From contig CAXSGY010000002.1 of NCBI GenBank assembly GCA_964237235.1, positions 1-64,000 of the forward strand: a stretch of DNA of 64,000 bases. Direction: 5' to 3'. How positions within the stretch are numbered: the first letter of the stretch is position 1; each line of letters opens with the position of its first letter. The notes below the pieces were generated by a model that ran no database searches, was not told where the DNA came from, and saw only the letters and a list, made by a program, of their open reading frames with translations. The stretch is from GCA-002050365 sp964237235 (GTDB taxonomy: Bacteria; Acidobacteriota; Blastocatellia; Pyrinomonadales; Pyrinomonadaceae). The position numbers and the translations under genes were made by a program. Shown piece by piece: positions 27,176 to 36,398 of the stretch.

Positions 27176-28576
27176 ATGGTGGAAAAAGTTTCAGTTATCG
27201 GATTAGGAAAGCTCGGCGCGAGTATGGTCGCCGCGATTGCAAGTCGAGGTTTTGAAGTGATCGGCGTTGATATTAATCAAAAATCGGTTGATGCCGTCAA
27301 CGAAGGACGCGAACCCGTGCAGGAAACGAATCTTGAAAAGGTTATTTCGGAAAACAGAGAGCGCATTTGCGCGACGATGAGCCACGAAGAAGCAATTTTA
27401 GATTCGGACATTTCGTTTGTCATCGTTCCGACTCCGAGCGACGATAAAGGCTCGTTTTCTCTGCAATATGCGGCGTGGGCGTTCAAAGAAATCGGCAAGG
27501 CTCTCAAAAAGAAAAAGACGTATCATACAATCGTTTTGACTTCGACCGTGTTGCCGGGCGCGACGCGTTACGGATTATTGCCGATTTTGGAAAAAGAGTC
27601 GGGCAAAAAAGCCGGTAAGGATTTCGGTCTCTGTTACAGTCCCGAATTTATCGCGCTCGGCAGCATCATCAACGATTTTTTGAACCCTGATTTTACGCTC
27701 GTCGGTGAACTTGACGAGCGTTGCGGAAAAATTCTCGAAGATTTTTACAGTCGCGTGATGTTCGGCGATCCGCCGTGCAAGCGAATGAGCCTGGAGAACG
27801 CCGAATTGACGAAAATTTCGGTCAATACGTTCGTGACGACGAAAATTACCTTCGCCAATATGCTCGCCGATTTGTGCGAGCGCATTCCGGGCGGCAACAT
27901 AGATGTCGTCACCGACGCGCTCGGCACCGACCGGCGCATCGGGAAAAAATATCTGACCGGCGCGATTGGTTATGGCGGACCGTGTTTTCCGAGAGACAAC
28001 GTCGCTTTGAGTTATATGGCGCGAACATTGAACAGCTCCGCACTGATTGCCGAAACGACCGACCAAATCAATCGTTCGATTGCCGAGACGTTTACCGAAA
28101 AACTGCGTTCGAGCATCGAAAAAGGCGTGACGGTCGCCATTTTGGGCTTGGCTTACAAGCCGTCTTCGCACGTCGTCGAAGAATCGCAGGGCATTTACCT
28201 GGCGAAAACTCTGTCCGAAGCCGGCGCGCGCGTCGTCGCCTATGATCCTTTGGCGAACGAAAGCGCGAACGCCGAATTGCACGGCAAAATCGTCGTTTTG
28301 GATTCGGCGAAAAAATGTCTCGAACAGGCGGACATCGTTTTAATTACGACCGCCGATGAAGAATTCAAAAAATTAAAAGTCGAAGATTTTCGCGCAAGCG
28401 GTCATCGGGTCGCCGTGTATGATTTTTGGCGAATTTTGAAAAACGAATTGTCGAACAAAGACCAAATCGAATATATAGCGATTGGCTGCAGCGATAACGA
28501 CAAAGCGCAGGAAGAATTTTTGAAAAATCTTTGGGGCAAGGAAACCGGAAATAAATCTTTGGCGGGCAAGAGCTAA
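27176..28576 (+). CDS. UDP-glucose/GDP-mannose dehydrogenase family protein
   Basis: The N-terminal NAD fold is VSVIGLGKLGASMVAAIASRG (residues 5-25; GxGxxG). A central dimerisation domain follows, with catalytic Cys in GYGGPCFPRDN near 267-277. The C-terminal UDP-binding fold has VAILGLAYKPSSHVVEESQG. The enzyme oxidises a nucleotide sugar twice to a uronic acid. It is 466 residues long, a normal length. Which sugar it uses (UDP-Glc, UDP-ManNAc, GDP-Man) cannot be read from the sequence; adjacency to a GDP-mannose-epimerase-like enzyme makes a GDP sugar possible. Confidence 0.9.
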   Translation: MVEKVSVIGLGKLGASMVAAIASRGFEVIGVDINQKSVDAVNEGREPVQETNLEKVISENRERICATMSHEEAILDSDISFVIVPTPSDDKGSFSLQYAAWAFKEIGKALKKKKTYHTIVLTSTVLPGATRYGLLPILEKESGKKAGKDFGLCYSPEFIALGSIINDFLNPDFTLVGELDERCGKILEDFYSRVMFGDPPCKRMSLENAELTKISVNTFVTTKITFANMLADLCERIPGGNIDVVTDALGTDRRIGKKYLTGAIGYGGPCFPRDNVALSYMARTLNSSALIAETTDQINRSIAETFTEKLRSSIEKGVTVAILGLAYKPSSHVVEESQGIYLAKTLSEAGARVVAYDPLANESANAELHGKIVVLDSAKKCLEQADIVLITTADEEFKKLKVEDFRASGHRVAVYDFWRILKNELSNKDQIEYIAIGCSDNDKAQEEFLKNLWGKETGNKSLAGKS

Positions 28577-28579
28577 AAA

Positions 28580-29497
28580 GTGATACGAGTCGAAATAGTC
28601 GCGCCGGTTTACAATCGCCGGGAAATTACTTTGCAATGCCTGCGTAGTTTGCGCCGCGCTAAAAGCGAAAACATCGCAATACACGTCGTCATCGTTGACG
28701 ATGGTTCGACTGACGGAACCGGTGAAGCGGTTAAAAAGGATTTTCCTGAAGTGCAGTTAGTAAAGGGAGACGGTAATTTATGGTTTACCGAAGGCACGAA
28801 TGTCGGCGTGCGCGCCGCGCTCGAACGCGACCCCGAATATATTTTGATGATTAACGACGATCAGGTTTTCGACCCGGATTTTTTGCGTTATATGGTCGGG
28901 ACGGCGGAGAAATATCCGCGCTCAATCGTCGGTTCGCTGCTTTTATTGTGGGATATGCCACATCGGATTTTTCAGGTCGCGCCGCGCTGGAAAACTTTCA
29001 AAGGCGGTTGGCAGCACAGTCAAAATCAAACCGTTTGGACGATTCCCGAAATGCCCTGGGAAGTTGAACTTATCGTCGGAAATTGCGTTCTTGTTCCGGT
29101 CGAAGCGATCCGCGAAGCGGGTTTGATGGACTCGAAACGCTATCCGAATTTCGGCGATGCCGAATACACGCCGCGTTTGAAGAAAAAAGGCTGGCGGCTT
29201 TTGATTGATCCGCGCGCCAGAGTTTTTTGTCAGCCGAACGATGTTCCGAGAGGTATCGGGCAAATGTCCTGGCGAGAAATGCCGAACGCTTTGTTTTTCA
29301 ACTTGAAACATATTCAAAATTTGCGAAGGCGTTTTTATTCGCATTTGGACAGCGCGCCGACGAAAACGAAGGGAATTTTGGGATTCGGCTTTTTTCTGAG
29401 CCGCGCGATTTGGCAAAAATTTAAGGGCGGGAAGGCATTGTCAAAAGACGAGAAAAATTTTTCGGTCGAGTTTGCCGACGTGACAGTTAAAGATTAG
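28580..29497 (+). CDS. Glycosyltransferase family 2
   Basis: A GT-A fold transferase. The start EIVAPVYNRREITLQCLRSL is followed by VIVDDGSTDGTGEA (nucleotide-sugar contact) and ILMINDDQVFDPDFL (DxD-type metal site near 92-106). Later segments IVGNCVLVPVEAIREAGLMD and DAEYTPRLKKKGWR match rhamnosyl/GlcNAc-type GT2 enzymes. It starts at GTG 28580, 3 bases after the dehydrogenase stop. It is a soluble or peripherally attached protein without clear membrane helices. Confidence 0.88.
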   Translation: MIRVEIVAPVYNRREITLQCLRSLRRAKSENIAIHVVIVDDGSTDGTGEAVKKDFPEVQLVKGDGNLWFTEGTNVGVRAALERDPEYILMINDDQVFDPDFLRYMVGTAEKYPRSIVGSLLLLWDMPHRIFQVAPRWKTFKGGWQHSQNQTVWTIPEMPWEVELIVGNCVLVPVEAIREAGLMDSKRYPNFGDAEYTPRLKKKGWRLLIDPRARVFCQPNDVPRGIGQMSWREMPNALFFNLKHIQNLRRRFYSHLDSAPTKTKGILGFGFFLSRAIWQKFKGGKALSKDEKNFSVEFADVTVKD

Positions 29498-29576
29498 CGA
29501 GTCACCGCACCTTGAAGGGTAAAAGAATATATTAAAGGTTAAGAAAATACTTTAACGGTCGGCACGACAACAATTA

Positions 29577-30830
29577 ATGTTTAACTTGAACAGTAACGGG
29601 GAAAATAAAACAATCAGGAAAAATCCTCAAACTTTTTATTACATCTGGCATTATCTCGAATGGGGCGGAGCGCAAATTTTGTTTTTCGGTTTAATGAAAC
29701 AGGCACAGAAAATCGGAAAAGTGAAGGCAATAATGCCCGCCGGATCGAACCGGCAACTGCTAAACTTTCTTGAACGGTTAAACGTCGAATGCGAATTTTT
29801 CGATGCCCGACCGGATAATCAACCGGCGGTTTCATTTAAGCGCAAGATTCAGAGACATCTGACGAAAATTAAAACCGAGCTTGCGCTGATTAATTATTCG
29901 AAAACGCTCGATTTGAAAAATGCCGTCGTTCATACCGAGCTTACGCCGTGGCAATCACTTTTAACGCTGCTGTGGCTGTGCCGGAAAACGCAGGTTTTCG
30001 TGACGATGCATAATGCTATCGTGTTTCCGACGAAATGGCGTTTTTATTTAGCCAGGTTGAAATTTGCGATTATCGCCCGCGCCAAAAATTTTCATTTGTT
30101 TACCGCCAATGAAAATACGAAAAAAAGTTTAAGAGCGTTTGTCGGCGATAAATTTCTGGAAAAGGTAAAAGTTATTTACGCCAACGTCAATCTCGAAGAA
30201 ATCAATGCGGCTTTAGCTTTCGATTTGAACCGCGCTGATTTTTTGGAAAAATATCAACTTCCGCGCAAGGATTTTTTGGTGTTTTGCGTCGGTCAGTTTA
30301 TTGACCGCAAAGGTCGCTGGATTTTTCTCGAAGCGGCGCGGGAATTATTAAAAAGCAATGCGGATCTAGGATTTGTCTGGATTTCAAATTCCAGACCGAG
30401 CGCGGAGGATTTGCAGAGAGCGAAAGAATTCGGACTCGGCGAAAATTTCGTGCTTTTAACTTCCGAACAAATCGGCGGCGAGCGCGTCGATTTATTTAAA
30501 GTTTTGCGGCTCGCCGATGTCTTCGCGCTGCCGAGCTATGTCGAAGGCTTGCCGATTTCAATCATCGAAGCGATGGCTCTCGGCATTCCGACCGTTTCGA
30601 CCGACATCAACGCCATTCCCGAAGCGATTAAAGATGCGGAGACCGGATTGCTGATCGAACCTGGAAGCAGCGCGGCTTTGCAAAGAGCGATTCAGAAATT
30701 AAGAGACGACGCGAGTTTGCGAAGTCATTTATCGAAGAACGGGCGCGAATACGCGATTGCGAAATTCGACGAAAAGACGGTGGCGAAAATCGCCGTCGAA
30801 GCGTATCTCGAAGCGTTTCAGAAAAATTAA
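29577..30830 (+). CDS. Glycosyltransferase family 4 (group 1)
   Basis: A GT-B fold enzyme of 417 residues. The acceptor-side N-terminal domain starts with FYYIWHYLEWGGAQILFFG. The C-terminal domain contains VFCVGQFIDRKGRWIFLEAA (start of the Glycos_transf_1 domain) and the donor-binding motif FALPSYVEGLPISIIEAMAL near 318-337 (E-x7-E), followed by GIPTVSTDINAIPEAI. It transfers a sugar with retention of configuration; donor unknown. It lies 79 bases downstream of the GT2 gene. Confidence 0.88.
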   Translation: MFNLNSNGENKTIRKNPQTFYYIWHYLEWGGAQILFFGLMKQAQKIGKVKAIMPAGSNRQLLNFLERLNVECEFFDARPDNQPAVSFKRKIQRHLTKIKTELALINYSKTLDLKNAVVHTELTPWQSLLTLLWLCRKTQVFVTMHNAIVFPTKWRFYLARLKFAIIARAKNFHLFTANENTKKSLRAFVGDKFLEKVKVIYANVNLEEINAALAFDLNRADFLEKYQLPRKDFLVFCVGQFIDRKGRWIFLEAARELLKSNADLGFVWISNSRPSAEDLQRAKEFGLGENFVLLTSEQIGGERVDLFKVLRLADVFALPSYVEGLPISIIEAMALGIPTVSTDINAIPEAIKDAETGLLIEPGSSAALQRAIQKLRDDASLRSHLSKNGREYAIAKFDEKTVAKIAVEAYLEAFQKN

Positions 30831-30872
30831 ATTTAACCGCCGCCGAATTCGGCGATTTGTATTTATTGGCAA

Positions 30873-31544
30873 ATGATAAAAAAACCAGAACTCGTTGACC
30901 GGGTTGAATATATCCAAAAAGCCTGCGCGGGCAAAAAAGTTTTGCATCTCGGCTGCACCGATTATCCGTTTACCCAAACGATGATCGAAAACGAGATGCT
31001 TTTGCATCACAAATTGCAAAAAACGGCGAGAGAACTGTACGGTTTTGATTTTGACCAAAACGGAATAGATGTTTTATCGGCGGCGGGCGTGGAAAATCTA
31101 TATCGTGCGAATTTGGAAAAACTCGAAGAAGTCGATTTAAACGAAACCTTCGATGTCATCGTCGCCGGCGAAATGATTGAACATCTTTCCAATCCGGGAC
31201 TCTTTCTGAAAGGCATTCAACGTTTTATGTCGCCGACCACGAATCTCTTGATTACGACCATCAACGCATACTGCGGAATGCGTATGTGGACTTACGGATT
31301 GCGCGGACAAGGCGGACTCCACGAGCCGGTTCACCCGGATCACGTCGCGTATTATTCTTACTCGACGCTCAAGGTTTTAATCGAGCGCGAAAATCTAAGG
31401 GTCGAAAAATTTTCCTTTTACAACACCGGACGGGAGCATCGCAAACTGGCTCCCTGGAAACAGAAGCTCGCCAATGACTTGAGCGTTTTTATCGCCAACC
31501 AGTGGGCAGACGGAATCATCGCCGAGTGCAGTCTTTCAAAATGA
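30873..31544 (+). CDS. SAM-dependent methyltransferase (polysaccharide locus)
   Basis: A class I methyltransferase of 223 residues with motif I KKVLHLGCTDYPFTQTM (about 19-35), an acidic motif ELYGFDFDQNGIDVL, and VIVAGEMIEHLSNPGLFL near 97-114. It overlaps the flippase gene by 4 bases (ATGA), so the two are coupled. Such enzymes often methylate glycan ends to stop chain growth or modify sugars; the actual acceptor is unknown. Confidence 0.82.
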   Translation: MIKKPELVDRVEYIQKACAGKKVLHLGCTDYPFTQTMIENEMLLHHKLQKTARELYGFDFDQNGIDVLSAAGVENLYRANLEKLEEVDLNETFDVIVAGEMIEHLSNPGLFLKGIQRFMSPTTNLLITTINAYCGMRMWTYGLRGQGGLHEPVHPDHVAYYSYSTLKVLIERENLRVEKFSFYNTGREHRKLAPWKQKLANDLSVFIANQWADGIIAECSLSK

Positions 31545-33049
31545 ATAAAAGCGGAGCGCGCAGCGCGATATTCGGATTCGTCTCCTGGGTTGTGCCGCTC
31601 GGCTTGACTTTTTTCGCCACGCCGCTCGTCGTGAAACACCTGGGCGCGAAGGAATACGGCTTATACGCGCTGGTTCTCGGCTTTATCAGTTATTCGTTTA
31701 CGTTCAGCATCGGGCGTTCGATTACCAAATATGTTTCGGAATACCGCGCGGTCGGGCGCGACGATCTGGTCAATGAAATTTTAGCGGCGACGCTCTGGGT
31801 CAATTTGATTGCGGGTCTGGCGGGCGTGCTTATTTTATGCCTTTTCGCGCGCTACGCCGTCGTTTCGCTTTTCGCCATCGAGCCGGAATCGCAGGAAGCG
31901 ACCGTTTACGCTTTTTATATCGCCGCCGCCACTATTTTTTTCGGGATGCAGTCGCAAATTTTCAGCGGCGTGGTGCAGGCAGTGCATCGTCTGGATGTTT
32001 TTTCGGGTATCGTGACGCTGATTTCCATCGCCGGCATCGTCGGCAATGTGCTGATCGTGTTCGCGGGATACGGCTTTACGGGGCTTCTGCTCTGGAATAT
32101 GGTTAATATTTTTCTGAGCTGTTTCTGGTATTACTGGGCGGGAAAAAAACTTCTGCCCGAAGCCGTCTGGGGAATCAAGTGCAGCCGTCAAATCATTTTA
32201 CAAGTAGCAAAATTTTCGAGCGGCATCGCCCTGAGCCAATTTATCTTCAACTTTCTGCTGCTGTTCGAGCGCGGAATTATTACGCGCACTTTGGGAACGC
32301 AGGAATTAACTTTTTACGCCGTGCCGATGAATCTGACCGGACAGATACAGATTTTTTGCGCGAGCATTTTACTGGTGATATTTCCGATGGCGAGCGAATT
32401 GGGCGCGAAAATGGAAATCGAAAAATTGAAGCGGATGTATGAGCGGGTCAGCCGCTATCTGTTCGCGCTCGTCGTTTTCGTGGTGATTTCGGTTTCGATG
32501 TGCGGCTATGATTTTTTCAGGCTTTGGCTGAGTCAGGAATTTGCCGACGAATCGTTTTACATAGTCATAATGCAGGCGGTCACCTTCGGCATAATCGCCG
32601 TCGGAATCGTCGTCTGGCAAATTATGGACGGTTTCGGTTTTTCGCGCACCAACGCGCTGGTCGCTTTTTTATGGTGCGCGGTCAGCTTGATTTTGATGAT
32701 TACGCTGATTCCATATTTCGGGTTGGAGGGCGTGGCATTCGGGCGTATGTTCGGCTGCGTTTCGATGCTGATTTATATACTTCTGGCTGAGAAGAAAATT
32801 TTCGGGCATATTCTATGGGGATTTTGGGGGCAGGTTGTAATGCTTCTGAGCTTACCGGCTTTGCTGGCAGCCGCATCCGAATATTTTTCGCTGCATTACC
32901 TTTTAAACGGTTGGGCGGGGCTGTTCGTCGCGGGCATTCTCGGCAGCGCGGTTTATTTTTCGATGTTGTTCGCCACGCGCTTTTTAACTTCGGAAGACTG
33001 GCGCGTTTTACACGGATTATTTTTTAAAGCGATTCCTCGCTTTTCCTAA
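31541..33049 (+). CDS. Polysaccharide flippase, Wzx/MATE-like
   Basis: About 502 residues and about a dozen predicted membrane helices; the N-terminal SAIFGFVSWVVPLGLTFFATP and LGAKEYGLYALVLGFISY are typical of polysaccharide biosynthesis proteins of the MVF/MATE superfamily. It would flip undecaprenyl-linked repeat units across the inner membrane. I chose ATG 31541, which overlaps the upstream stop; a longer frame exists from 31502 but would begin inside the methyltransferase gene with no site to support it. Confidence 0.88.
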   Translation: MNKSGARSAIFGFVSWVVPLGLTFFATPLVVKHLGAKEYGLYALVLGFISYSFTFSIGRSITKYVSEYRAVGRDDLVNEILAATLWVNLIAGLAGVLILCLFARYAVVSLFAIEPESQEATVYAFYIAAATIFFGMQSQIFSGVVQAVHRLDVFSGIVTLISIAGIVGNVLIVFAGYGFTGLLLWNMVNIFLSCFWYYWAGKKLLPEAVWGIKCSRQIILQVAKFSSGIALSQFIFNFLLLFERGIITRTLGTQELTFYAVPMNLTGQIQIFCASILLVIFPMASELGAKMEIEKLKRMYERVSRYLFALVVFVVISVSMCGYDFFRLWLSQEFADESFYIVIMQAVTFGIIAVGIVVWQIMDGFGFSRTNALVAFLWCAVSLILMITLIPYFGLEGVAFGRMFGCVSMLIYILLAEKKIFGHILWGFWGQVVMLLSLPALLAAASEYFSLHYLLNGWAGLFVAGILGSAVYFSMLFATRFLTSEDWRVLHGLFFKAIPRFS

Positions 33050-33053
33050 TTAA

Positions 33054-33782
33054 ATGAATGATTTGCAAAGAGTTGAGGGAAAATCAGACGGCGCGCAGAA
33101 ACGAGTTCCGATTTCGCCCGTCGTTCACGATAGAGTGTTGGGGTTAATAGAAAAGTATGTCGAAAAACCGGCGGAGATTCTTGATTTGGGCGCGGGCGAA
33201 GGCGAATTTTCGCGTCGTCTGAACGAAGCCGGTTACCGGGCGAAACCGGTTGACGGCTTTGATATCTACTGGAGAAATCCGCAGATCCCTTTAATAATCG
33301 CCGATCTCGACACGGAATTCGCGGAGAAGATAAGCCCCGACGGACAAAAATACGACGCGATTGCCGCCATCGAAATTATCGAGCATATCGAAAATCCCTT
33401 TTCGTTTATACGCCAGTGCGCGAAGCTCTTAAAACCCGGCGGGCTTTTGTTCGTTACGTCGCCGAACGTCGAATCAATCACCTCGCGCGTGCTTTTTTTA
33501 TATACGGGACGCATCGCCGCATTTGAAGACGGCTGGACGATTCGGACGGCGCATATCACGCCGCTTTTTAAATGGAAGTTTGATCTGGCTTTCGCCGAAA
33601 CCGGTTTTGAATACGTCTGGGAAGGTTATAATAGAATTTCGTATCATATCGGCGACCGTCTGCACAACAAAATCGCCGGTTTGGCGGCGCGACTGCTGCG
33701 TCCCTTTGTCAAAGGCGAGAAAGACGGCGAAAATAGAATCATCGTGGCGAGGCTTTCCAAAAACTTGCCGGCGGCGAAGTAA
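33054..33782 (+). CDS. SAM-dependent methyltransferase
   Basis: Motif I is ILDLGAGEGEFSRRLNEAG (about 40-58), followed by VDGFDIYWRNP and the post-motif YDAIAAIEIIEHIENPFSFI with GGLLFVTSPNVESI (about 100-140). The length of 242 residues is ordinary. It begins 4 bases after the flippase stop. It is the third methyltransferase in this locus and is probably another glycan-tailoring enzyme; acceptor unknown. Confidence 0.83.
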   Translation: MNDLQRVEGKSDGAQKRVPISPVVHDRVLGLIEKYVEKPAEILDLGAGEGEFSRRLNEAGYRAKPVDGFDIYWRNPQIPLIIADLDTEFAEKISPDGQKYDAIAAIEIIEHIENPFSFIRQCAKLLKPGGLLFVTSPNVESITSRVLFLYTGRIAAFEDGWTIRTAHITPLFKWKFDLAFAETGFEYVWEGYNRISYHIGDRLHNKIAGLAARLLRPFVKGEKDGENRIIVARLSKNLPAAK

Positions 33783-33802
33783 TAAAAAGAAAAGTAAAAG
33801 TA

Positions 33803-35344
33803 ATGCTCGAAGCGGCAAAATTAAATCAAATTAAACCGAACGCAGGCGCGCGCGACAATCATTTATTGACGGCGTTTTTTCTGATGTTGGGCGCGGCTCT
33901 TGTATTTTTCGGCTGGCTTCTGTTCGGCGAAAGTTTGTGGAGCATTGATTTTGATTTATATATGCTGCCCTGGATCGGGGCAACCGCCATTGTTTTAGCC
34001 GCGCCGACGATTTACCTGATTTATCGAAAAAAGTTCGATTTTTTCAATCCGCTGGTCAGCGCGTGCTGGCTTTACTGGTTTCCTTCGTTCGTCGGCGGCG
34101 GCTTGCTGATTGCGGCGGGCATCATCAATCCGTATCAGCTGAGTCTTCTGAGCGATCCGCGAAACGACTTGATTTGGACGTACGTTTATATAATGCTCGG
34201 CTTCGCCGGAATGACCGCCGGATTTTTTCTGCCCATCGGACGCATCGGCGGCGAATACGCGAGCCGCCGTCTGCCGCTCTGGGATTGGGAAACGAAGCAT
34301 TTTTTATTTCCGGCGATTATTTTTCTGATTATCGGCTCGTATTTTTATTTCAGCCCGTTTTTCTGGGGCATTTTCGGTTTTACTTTGACCAGTTCGGCGG
34401 ACGATTCTTTGAGCAGCCTGAATTTTATCTTTACGTTTCTGAATATGGAAGCCGGTTTTCTGGCGGCGATGTATATTTTCCGTTCGCGCACATGGCGCAC
34501 AGAGCATCTGGTCGCCGTTTTCATCATCGCCGTTCTGCTTGTTTCCAGAGTCGCCTTCAGCGAGGGCAGCCGCAGCAGTATTCTGACGATTTTGATTCTG
34601 CTTTTGATGGCGTATCTGTATTCGGGACGGCGCGTTTCGATGATCGGCGCGGCGATTTTTGGATTTCTGGCGGTCGCCGCCGTTTTAATCGGAATGATTT
34701 ACGGCACGACTTTCCGAACCGTCAAAGGCACGGAAGAACAAGCCAGCTTCGAGAAACAAATCGAGGTCGTCGGGCAGACGATTGACACGATTACGGCGCA
34801 GGACACGAATAAAAATTTGGCTTACGGCTTTGTCAATCTCGCCGAACGGATCGACGGCATCAGCTCGGTCGCCGTCGTCGTTTCCAATTACGAACGGCTC
34901 AAACCTTACGAAGCCGATTACGGGTTGGAAGATAATATCTTCAGAGACCTCTGGACTTCGTTTATACCGAGATTTGTTTGGGCTGATAAGCCGAAAATTT
35001 TCGATTCGCGCGCCTACAGCGATTTGTATTTCGATTTCAGCGGAAATTCCTACGCGCTCACGCCGGTCGGCGATCTGCTGCGAAATTTCGGCACCTACGG
35101 CGTGCCAATCGGAATGTTTTTCGTCGGCATCTTTCTGCGCTTCGCATACGCCGCTTTAATCGAAAATCAGAAAATAACCGTCGGGCGCGCGACGGCTTAT
35201 TATCTGTTTCTGGTCAGTTTGTCGTATGAAGGCTTTTACGGAACGATATTTATCTACGGCTGGCGCATTTTCGGCATCGCGTTTATCAGTTTCGTCGTCG
35301 CGGAATTTCTTTTGATTCCGAGGAAAAAAGTTTATGCGTTTTAA
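33803..35344 (+). CDS. O-antigen/exopolysaccharide polymerase, Wzy-like membrane protein
   Basis: A 513-residue integral membrane protein with about ten to twelve hydrophobic segments (for example FFLMLGAALVFFGWLLFG, FPAIIFLIIGSYFYF). A large loop between about 320 and 430 contains AERIDGISSVAVVVSNYERL and DLWTSFIPRFVWADKPKIFDSR, the kind of segment seen in oligosaccharide repeat unit polymerases. Its position right after the flippase-methyltransferase pair supports a Wzy role, joining repeat units in the periplasm. Sequence conservation in this family is low, so the call rests on topology and context. Confidence 0.75.
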   Translation: MLEAAKLNQIKPNAGARDNHLLTAFFLMLGAALVFFGWLLFGESLWSIDFDLYMLPWIGATAIVLAAPTIYLIYRKKFDFFNPLVSACWLYWFPSFVGGGLLIAAGIINPYQLSLLSDPRNDLIWTYVYIMLGFAGMTAGFFLPIGRIGGEYASRRLPLWDWETKHFLFPAIIFLIIGSYFYFSPFFWGIFGFTLTSSADDSLSSLNFIFTFLNMEAGFLAAMYIFRSRTWRTEHLVAVFIIAVLLVSRVAFSEGSRSSILTILILLLMAYLYSGRRVSMIGAAIFGFLAVAAVLIGMIYGTTFRTVKGTEEQASFEKQIEVVGQTIDTITAQDTNKNLAYGFVNLAERIDGISSVAVVVSNYERLKPYEADYGLEDNIFRDLWTSFIPRFVWADKPKIFDSRAYSDLYFDFSGNSYALTPVGDLLRNFGTYGVPIGMFFVGIFLRFAYAALIENQKITVGRATAYYLFLVSLSYEGFYGTIFIYGWRIFGIAFISFVVAEFLLIPRKKVYAF

Positions 35345-35347
35345 GAA

Positions 35348-36364
35348 ATGGAAAAGATAGTTTTCACAAACGGCTGTTTTGACATAATTCATCCGGGACA
35401 CATAGATTTGCTGCGCAAAGCCCGAAGTCTCGGAACAAAGCTGATCGTCGGCATCAACAGCGACGCTTCGACGCGCGGCATCAAAGGCACGGCGCGTCCG
35501 TTCGTCGGGCAGGAAGACCGCGCGGAGATTTTAAGAAATTTGCAGACGGTTGACGAAGTTTTGATTTTCGACGAATTAACGCCCGGAAAACTGATCGAAA
35601 AAATCAAGCCGGACGTGCTGGTCAAAGGCGGCGATTGGAAGCCAGAAGAAATCATCGGCGCGGATTTTGTCAAAAGCTATGGCGGCGAAGTCGTTTCGAT
35701 TCCGCTCAGGGAAGGCTTTTCTTCGAGCCGCATCGTCGAAAAGATTCTCGCGTCAAACGCCGCGCCGGTTGAAAAAGTTTCCGTGAAAATCGCGACCGGC
35801 GATTTAATCGCGCGCTCGCTCGGCGAACACGCGGCGATTATTAATAGACTGAACGCCATTGAAAAACCTCTCATCGAACGATGCGCCGAATTGATTTTTG
35901 AGACGCTCGAAAACGGAAAAAAAATTTTGCTCTGCGGCAACGGCGGCAGCGCAGCGGACGCGCAGCACATCGCCGCCGAATTCGTCGGGCGATTCGAGAC
36001 TGAAAGAAAAGCCCTGCCGGCAATCGCCCTGACGACCGACACGTCGGCTTTGACCGCGCTGGCGAACGATTATACTTTCGAGCGCGTTTTTGCGAGACAA
36101 GTCGAAGCTCTGGCGCAGACGGGCGATTTGCTCGTCGCCATCAGCACGAGCGGCAATTCGCCGAACGTCACGGCGGCGGTGTTGGCAGCCCGTCGAACCG
36201 GCTGCCGGATTCTCGGAATGACCGGCGCAAACGGCAAAAAACTCGCTTCGCTGTGCGACGAATGCGTTTTAATTGATGCGAAGCGCACGGCGCGCATCCA
36301 GGAAGCGCATATTTTAATCGCGCATATCTGGTGCGAAATTATAGACGATAAATTAAAAAAATAA
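35348..36364 (+). CDS. Fused HldC-type nucleotidyltransferase and GmhA-type phosphoheptose isomerase
   Basis: Residues 1 to about 135 are a RfaE-domain-2 (HldC) nucleotidyltransferase: FTNGCFDIIHPGH with the HxGH motif at 15-18, then VGINSDASTRGIKG and VLVKGGDW. Residues about 150-338 are a GmhA-type SIS isomerase: CGNGGSAADAQHIAAEFVGR (about 195-214) and LLVAISTSGNSPNV. GmhA turns sedoheptulose-7-phosphate into heptose-7-phosphate; HldC activates heptose-1-phosphate, usually to ADP-heptose. Normally HldC is fused to the HldA kinase as HldE; here it is fused to GmhA and the kinase is the next gene. A GmhB phosphatase and HldD epimerase are not in the window. Confidence 0.9.
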   Translation: MEKIVFTNGCFDIIHPGHIDLLRKARSLGTKLIVGINSDASTRGIKGTARPFVGQEDRAEILRNLQTVDEVLIFDELTPGKLIEKIKPDVLVKGGDWKPEEIIGADFVKSYGGEVVSIPLREGFSSSRIVEKILASNAAPVEKVSVKIATGDLIARSLGEHAAIINRLNAIEKPLIERCAELIFETLENGKKILLCGNGGSAADAQHIAAEFVGRFETERKALPAIALTTDTSALTALANDYTFERVFARQVEALAQTGDLLVAISTSGNSPNVTAAVLAARRTGCRILGMTGANGKKLASLCDECVLIDAKRTARIQEAHILIAHIWCEIIDDKLKK

Positions 36365-36398
36365 ATTTATCGCCGCACAAAAATTCAGTTTAATTATT